A stretch of DNA of 27,157 nt, from the NCBI GenBank assembly GCA_964345365.1, contig CAYFQR010000020.1, positions 1 through 27,157 on the forward strand. Reading direction: 5' to 3'. Within the stretch, counting starts at the first letter, position 1. Each line of letters starts with the position of its first letter. Below are positions 22,920 through 27,157 of the stretch, in pieces. The notes under the pieces were generated by a model. The model saw only the letters and a program-made list of their open reading frames with translations. It was not told the origin of the DNA and did no database searches. A program made the translations under genes and the position numbers. This stretch comes from RUG754 sp964345365. GTDB taxonomy: Bacteria > Bacillota > Clostridia > Peptostreptococcales > Anaerovoracaceae.

Positions 22920-24440
22920 TTATTTATTATGTTTTGCGGCAAGAATCGCTTCAATTTTCTTTTTTGTAATCGGGTAACCTATCATTATGAAGAATACCAG
23001 CACCATCAGTATGCCCGGAATCAACGTGAAGGAGCGACTTACCCAGTCAAGTGCGGTCACGGACTGCGAAACCGTTACATCGGCAGTTTCGTCGAAGCCC
23101 GACTTTTCGAGTATAATGCCCAATATCTGCAGGCCCAAAGCTATACTCACGGATTCCGAAAGAGCCTGGAGCGAAACCACCGTACCCGTTCCGGATTTTC
23201 CGGACTTGTATTCCGCAATTTCCGAAACGTCATATATCATAGACGGCATCAGCTGCCAATAGCAAGTATTCGCAAGCGAATACACCAGACAGGCAATAAT
23301 CAGTCCCGAATATCCTTCGATATGCGTAAAACTCATTGTGATTAAAACAATTCCCGCACCGCCTATGCCTATCATAAATACATTTTTCTTATCATGTTTC
23401 CTGCAAAGCCTCTCAATGAACGGCACTAAAGCAATTCCGGAAACCGTTATCAGAAGCATGATTCCCGAAACAGCCCTCTGGCTCATGCCCAAATTATATG
23501 TCATGAAAAATACTCTGTCGGAGCTGAAAATAGTGTTGGCAATAAGGTAGACAACAGAGGCGCCGATTAAATACTTTATAGACCTCAGCTTCAATATGTC
23601 GGCCAGCTCCGCTAATATCATTTTCACCGCCGATTTCCGTTGTGTCAGCCCTTCTGTTTCCTCGCTTGAGACGGTTGCATTTCCGTCACCCGTCTCGCTG
23701 CTGAAACCGATTACGCCGTCATCTCTTATTTCATCCGCGCTCACCGTTTTCAGTCGGTTCTTTTCAAGCTCTCTCAGCCTTTTTTCTTCAATAAATTCAG
23801 GTGAATTAGGGTCTCTGTCATCTTTTTTTATTGTACCTGCCGAAATCAGCAGCGAAAGACCTGCCGAGACGCCGCAAAAAATGCCCGCAGCCTGCCAGGC
23901 GCCGCTCTTCGAAAAGCCTGTTTCCATTGAAATATCCACAATCAGGGCAGGAAGCACCATTCCGATGAACATGCCAACTTGATTAAACACATATGCATAT
24001 GAACGAAGTACGGTACGCTCATGATAATCGTCGGTTAAATCTGCGCCCCAGCTTACATATGGTATAAATTCCATACTGAAAAATGTCCAGAACAATATAA
24101 TCATTACACAGTAATATATTGATTTCGCAGTCTGCCCCATTTCAAAAGATGAAAACAGAAGTCCGGTTACAATCATAATCGGAATGGCGGCAGCAAGCAT
24201 GAACGGTTTTCTTTTACCGAAGCGGCTAAGCGTCTTATCCGACCGGAATCCGATAATCGGGCCGATGACAGCCTCCCATACGGAGCCTATCGCGCTTATG
24301 GTTCCGGCTATTGCGGGACTGACACCTGCAACTGTAGTAAGATAGATTAAAAGATAAGTACCCGTCAAAGTATACAGTGCATTGTCGCAGATACCGCCGG
24401 TACCGTAGCTTAATCTTAACTTTTGTTTTTCGGACAGCAT
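22920..24440 (-). CDS. GPH-type cation:sugar symporter (MFS)
   Basis: A 506-residue, 12-helix transporter of the glycoside-pentoside-hexuronide:cation symporter family. The N-terminus KLRLSYGTGGICDNALYTLTG, then WEAVIGPIIGFRSDKTLSRFGKRKPFML and WGADLTDDYHERTVLRSYAY, are family signatures. Sugar symport with sodium or protons is the usual role; the substrate is not evident. A hydrophilic loop of about 60 residues (around KTVSADEIRDDGVIGFSSET) separates the two halves. The start is ATG 24440, with AAGGAGA about 11 bases upstream. A TTG at 24473 would lie over the promoter. No catabolic enzyme is adjacent. Confidence 0.9.
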   Translation of the reverse strand: MLSEKQKLRLSYGTGGICDNALYTLTGTYLLIYLTTVAGVSPAIAGTISAIGSVWEAVIGPIIGFRSDKTLSRFGKRKPFMLAAAIPIMIVTGLLFSSFEMGQTAKSIYYCVMIILFWTFFSMEFIPYVSWGADLTDDYHERTVLRSYAYVFNQVGMFIGMVLPALIVDISMETGFSKSGAWQAAGIFCGVSAGLSLLISAGTIKKDDRDPNSPEFIEEKRLRELEKNRLKTVSADEIRDDGVIGFSSETGDGNATVSSEETEGLTQRKSAVKMILAELADILKLRSIKYLIGASVVYLIANTIFSSDRVFFMTYNLGMSQRAVSGIMLLITVSGIALVPFIERLCRKHDKKNVFMIGIGGAGIVLITMSFTHIEGYSGLIIACLVYSLANTCYWQLMPSMIYDVSEIAEYKSGKSGTGTVVSLQALSESVSIALGLQILGIILEKSGFDETADVTVSQSVTALDWVSRSFTLIPGILMVLVFFIMIGYPITKKKIEAILAAKHNK

Positions 24441-24478
24441 TTTATTTTTTTCTCCTTTTCTTTCAGCTTCCAAAAAAT

Positions 24479-24509
24479 ATTATAAAGTATACTGTTACCG
24501 TACAGTCAA
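24479..24509 (-). promoter_or_regulatory. Promoter of the symporter gene, possible 19-bp spacer with dyad
   Basis: On the minus strand TTGACT (24509-24504) is followed by TATAAT (24484-24479) after 19 bases, or by TTTATA after 17. ACTGT and ACAGT flank ACGGTA within this interval. A long spacer with a dyad is the layout used by MerR-type activators, but the 17-base reading makes that optional. Confidence 0.6.
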
Positions 24510-24621
24510 GCTTTTTTCAAAAAATTCGTTGAAAAACTCAATTAACCGTTAAAAATGTTTCATAAAATTCATCTGAAACCATCTGTTTTCAAAAATTATA
24601 CTTATTTCATCATTTTTTCAT

Positions 24622-24676
24622 AAAAAAATCCGGCAAAATTACGAACTCTTGCGGGTTCTCAGTTAAATTTGCCGGA
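24622..24676 (-). terminator. Rho-independent terminator after dnaJ
   Basis: On the minus strand TCCGGCAAA (24676-24668) pairs with TTTGCCGGA (24637-24629), then a seven-T run. The 30-base loop contains a smaller GAAC/GTTC hairpin. It lies just after the tandem repeats. Confidence 0.88.
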
Positions 24677-24693
24677 AATATTTATAGTTTTCA

Positions 24694-24795
24694 ATTTAGT
24701 CGAACAAGTCCTTATGCCGACTCGCTAAAATTTTGATTTAGCCGAACAAGTCCTTATGCAGACCCGTTAAAATTTTGATTTAGCCGAACAAGTCA
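24694..24795 (-). repeat. 42-bp tandem repeats derived from the dnaJ 3' end
   Basis: Copies at 24694-24735 and 24736-24777 match at 38 of 42 bases. The next period starts at 24778 inside dnaJ and matches for 18 bases (its last four codons and stop). On the coding strand each unit re-encodes DLF(G/D) plus TAA in the dnaJ frame. Confidence 0.93.
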
Positions 24796-25931
24796 CTGAA
24801 AAGTTTTGCGAAACCGCTCTTCTCCCTGTAGCAGTCCCCCGTAACTTCTTTTGCCATATCCTCTATGGCTTTCTTTTGCTTGCTGTTAAGCTTCTTAGGA
24901 ATCTCGAGATTTACCGTGATATAGAGGTCGCCCTTGGCTTCACGTTTAAGATGTTTTATGCCCTTGTCTCTGATTCTGAATTTTGTGCCCGGTTGCGTCC
25001 CGGCGGGAACCTTATATTTTATCTTGCCGTCGAGTGTCGGAACGGTTATCTCGGCGCCGAGCGCTGCCTGGTCAAAGCTGATAGGCATATCAAGATAGAG
25101 GTCTGCCCCGGAGCGCTTAAACAGTTTATGGGGTCTGACATTGAGAACAATATATAAATCTCCTGCAGGGCCGCCGTTAAAGCCGGGCTCTCCCTGACCT
25201 CTTATCGGAATTACGGATTCATGGTCAACTCCGGCCGGTATATCAACTGAAATCGTAACGGTCTTTCTGATTCTCCCGCTCCCTCCGCAATCGCTGCACG
25301 GAGTTTCTATAACCTTGCCCGTGCCGCCGCATACGTCGCAGGTGTTTACGGATTGGAACTGACCGAACGGCGTCCTCTGAACACTTGTAACTTGACCTGT
25401 GCCGCCGCAGCTTTCGCAGGTTTTTTTCGATGTGCCCGGTGCGGTTCCCTCGCCCTTACAGGTGTCACATGCCACGAATTTGTTCAGTTCAATTTTCTTT
25501 TTGCAGCCGAAAGCAGCCTCCTCAAAGGTTATGGTTATCGCCTTCTGAATATCCCTGCCTTTGCGAGGCTGATTGGCGCGCCTTGTCTGGCTCCCTCCGA
25601 AGCCTCCGAAACCTCCGCCAAACATGTTAAAAATATCCTCGAAGCCTCCGAAGCCGTCGAAGCCGCCAAATCCGCCGGCACCGCCGAAGCCCGCCGCATT
25701 AGGATCCACACCCGCAAAACCGAACCTGTCATACTTGGATTTTTTGTCCGCGTCCGAAAGTACGGAATATGCTTCGTTCACTTCTTTGAATTTTTCTTCA
25801 GCTCTCTTGTCTCCCGGGTTCTTGTCCGGATGATATTTCATAGCCATCTTTCGGAAGGCTTTTTTTATTTCATCATCGGTAGCGCCTTTTTTCAGTCCAA
25901 GTACTTCATAATAATCACGTTTTTCCGCCAT
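24780..25931 (-). CDS. dnaJ: Chaperone DnaJ
   Basis: Hsp40 co-chaperone that delivers substrates to DnaK and stimulates its ATPase. The 383 residues contain the J domain with HPD (KYHPDKNPG), a Gly/Phe-rich linker of GGFGGF repeats, four zinc-binding CxxCxGxG motifs (CDTCKGEG, CESCGGTG, CDVCGGTG, CSDCGGSG) and the C-terminal substrate domain ending SDLFG. The start is ATG 25931, since the protein then begins AEKRDYYEVLG; a TTG nine bases upstream is in frame. Its nearest ribosome site, GGAG, is only three bases away, and a stronger AAGGAG lies beyond a 13-bp hairpin. The 3' end is tandemly duplicated downstream. It follows dnaK by 95 bases. Confidence 0.97.
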   Translation of the reverse strand: MAEKRDYYEVLGLKKGATDDEIKKAFRKMAMKYHPDKNPGDKRAEEKFKEVNEAYSVLSDADKKSKYDRFGFAGVDPNAAGFGGAGGFGGFDGFGGFEDIFNMFGGGFGGFGGSQTRRANQPRKGRDIQKAITITFEEAAFGCKKKIELNKFVACDTCKGEGTAPGTSKKTCESCGGTGQVTSVQRTPFGQFQSVNTCDVCGGTGKVIETPCSDCGGSGRIRKTVTISVDIPAGVDHESVIPIRGQGEPGFNGGPAGDLYIVLNVRPHKLFKRSGADLYLDMPISFDQAALGAEITVPTLDGKIKYKVPAGTQPGTKFRIRDKGIKHLKREAKGDLYITVNLEIPKKLNSKQKKAIEDMAKEVTGDCYREKSGFAKLFSDLFG

Positions 25932-25966
25932 ACACTCCAATATCCCGTGAGGGCATGAGCCTTCAC
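25892..25966 (-). other. Possible 24-codon leader ORF overlapping the dnaJ start
   Basis: GTG 25966 lies six bases after the strong site AAGGAG (25978-25973). It opens a frame of 24 codons (KAHALTGYWSVWRKN is residues 2-16) that crosses the hairpin and ends at TGA 25894-25892 inside dnaJ, in another frame. It may be fortuitous. If translated it would melt the hairpin in front of dnaJ. Confidence 0.25.
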
Positions 25967-25971
25967 GGGAT
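25942..25971 (-). promoter_or_regulatory. 13-bp hairpin in the dnaK-dnaJ intercistronic region
   Basis: ATCCCGTGAGGGC, loop ATGA, then GCCTTCACGGGAT (25942-25971) pairs over 13 positions with one G-T. No T-run follows, so it is not a standard terminator. It separates AAGGAG (25973-25978) from the dnaJ ATG (25931). Confidence 0.75.
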
Positions 25972-26026
25972 TCTCCTTATATCTTTATCTCTTAATCAAT
26001 CTGTTAATCTTTTTTTCTTTGAAAAA

Positions 26027-27157
26027 TTAATTTTCTTCATCAACTACGGTATAATCCGCATCTACGACATTATCATCCGACGGGCCCTGTCCGGAATCAC
26101 CGGCTGCTCCTGCATCTCCTGCTCCGGCTTCTGCCGCACCGGCTGCCTGAGCCTGCTCATAAAGCTTTGTCGATATGATATGGAACTTCTCCGTAAGAGC
26201 TTCCGTCTTTTCTTTTATCTGGTCAAAGGTACCGTTATTGAGTACGGCTTGAAGCTGATCCTTGGCATCGGTTATTTCCTGTTTCTCCGAATCGGAAATC
26301 TTGCCCTCCAATTCTTTTAGGGACTTCTCCGTATCATATATGAGCGATTCCGCTCTGTTCCTCAATTCAACTTCTTCTTTTCTCTTATTGTCTTCCTCGG
26401 CATAAGCCTCGGCTTCTTTTACCTTCTTTTGGATTTCATCATCCGAAAGGTGGGTCGAAGATGTGATTGTGATTCTCTGCTCCTTGCCTGTTCCCATGTC
26501 TTTAGCGGATACGTTTACGATTCCGTTGGCGTCGATATCGAACGTAACCTCAATCTGAGGGATTCCGCGAGGTGCAGGTGCTATTCCTGTAAGCTGGAAT
26601 CTGCCGAGCGTGGTGTTTCCCGAAGCCATCTCTCTCTCACCCTGCATTACATGGATGTCTACAGCCGTCTGATTGTCGGCAGCAGTCGAGAAAATCTGCG
26701 ACTTCTTCGTAGGGATAGTCGTATTTCTCTCAATGAGTCTCGTAGCAACTCCGCCGAGAGTTTCAATCGAAAGTGAAAGAGGTGTAACGTCAAGGAGAAG
26801 CACATCATGAACTTCACCCGTAAGAACGCCTGGATAGCCGCACCGAGTGCCACGCACTCGTCAGGGTTGATGCCCTTAAACGGTTCTTTGCCTGTAACCT
26901 TCTTAACCGCTTCCTGAACTGCCGGAATACGTGTGGAGCCTCCTACCAAAATTACCTTTTCGATGTCGGCATTGGTAACTCCGGCGTCTTTCATCGCCTT
27001 ATTCATAGGTTCTATCGTCCTCTGAACGAGATGTTCCGTGAGCTGTTCAAACTTGGCTCTCGTGAGGTCCACGTTCATATGGAGAGGCCCCTCCGAAGTA
27101 ACCGAGATGAAAGGAAGATTGATAGTTGTCGTATGCGCACTCGAAAGTTCTTTTTTG
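26027..27157 (-). CDS. dnaK: Chaperone DnaK (Hsp70), 5' end outside the window, frameshifted in this sequence
   Basis: ATP-dependent Hsp70 chaperone. From the right edge the frame reads KKELSSAHTTTINLPFISV and HMNVDLTRAKFEQL, then VILVGGSTRIPAVQ and GINPDECVALGAAIQA, all ATPase-domain signatures. It then changes frame at 26827-26830. The second frame continues VLTGEVHDVLLLDVTPLSLSIETLGG, the linker and substrate-binding domain, and a C-terminal lid with an Ala/Gly/Asp-rich tail ending DADYTVVDEEN. The expected AIQAGVLTG lacks four bases, as if GGCGGGCG had collapsed to GGCG. DnaK is nearly always essential, so an assembly error is likely. The dnaK start and any hrcA/grpE lie beyond the window. 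Confidence 0.95.

Larger units (their letters stand above)
24441..24779 (-). other. Spacer between dnaJ and the symporter gene
   Basis: This 339-base AT-rich stretch contains, reading right to left, the 42-bp tandem repeats that copy the dnaJ 3' end, the dnaJ terminator, an AT-rich segment with nothing recognisable (about 24510-24620) and the symporter promoter. No coding sequence was seen. Confidence 0.8.

Noticed and set aside
24441..24473. TTG start eleven codons upstream for the GPH symporter
   Set aside because: It would place the start next to the -10 element and ignore the AAGGAGA site before ATG 24440.
24694..24777. Short repeats resembling a CRISPR array
   Set aside because: The 42-bp units are directly adjacent without spacers and derive from the dnaJ 3' end. 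No cas gene is present.
26027..27157. CIRCE operator for HrcA control of dnaK
   Set aside because: No TTAGCACTC-N9-GAGTGCTAA element is visible in the window. The dnaK promoter lies outside it.

Overview
The window looks like a draft piece of a low-to-moderate GC Firmicutes chromosome. It is probably an anaerobic Clostridia member, perhaps near Mogibacterium/Eubacterium (Anaerovoracaceae); that placement is inference. Support comes from gene content and order (ppdK, single-chain glycyl-tRNA synthetase, recO, era, phoH, cdd, ybeY, rpsU-yqeY, HIT, mtaB, rsmE, prmA, hemW, lepA, rpsT, dnaJ, dnaK), strong purine-rich Shine-Dalgarno sites, frequent TTG/GTG starts and sigma-A promoters. No tRNA, rRNA, CRISPR array, prophage or insertion sequence was seen.

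Layout: almost all genes lie on the minus strand and read right to left. From the right edge: dnaK (5' end outside, frameshifted) and dnaJ, a GPH-type sugar symporter, an AtoE-type short-chain fatty acid transporter, then plus-strand rpsT. Next is lepA-hemW-glpK-merR-prmA-rsmE, an orphan FeoB-associated Cys-rich peptide with its own dyad-flanked promoter, then mtaB-HIT-DMT transporter. The plus-strand pair rpsU-yqeY interrupts. Then come ybeY, cdd, phoH-era-recO, a DUF4342/11-mer repeat protein, glyQS and ppdK, which runs off the left edge. This is the familiar Firmicutes housekeeping block for translation quality control, ribosome maturation and chaperones. Carbon-metabolism genes (glpK, transporters, ppdK) and a MerR regulator are spliced in.

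Sequence quality matters. There is a 10-N gap inside ppdK whose two flanks encode the same peptide with different codons. phoH carries an apparent frameshift, and so does dnaK, where a GGCG unit looks collapsed. These three breaks in core genes point to assembly or base-call problems, although real lesions cannot be excluded.

No wholly new multi-gene system is evident. The most interesting items are small. The dnaJ 3' end is tandemly duplicated in a 42-bp unit that repeats the last codons and the stop. A 13-bp hairpin sits between a strong SD and the dnaJ start. A 53-bp copy of an internal prmA segment fills the merR-prmA spacer. Ten 11-residue repeats occur in the DUF4342 protein. The FeoB-associated promoter has two dyads and a leader with tandem 34-bp repeats. 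Several housekeeping enzymes carry hydrophilic low-complexity inserts.
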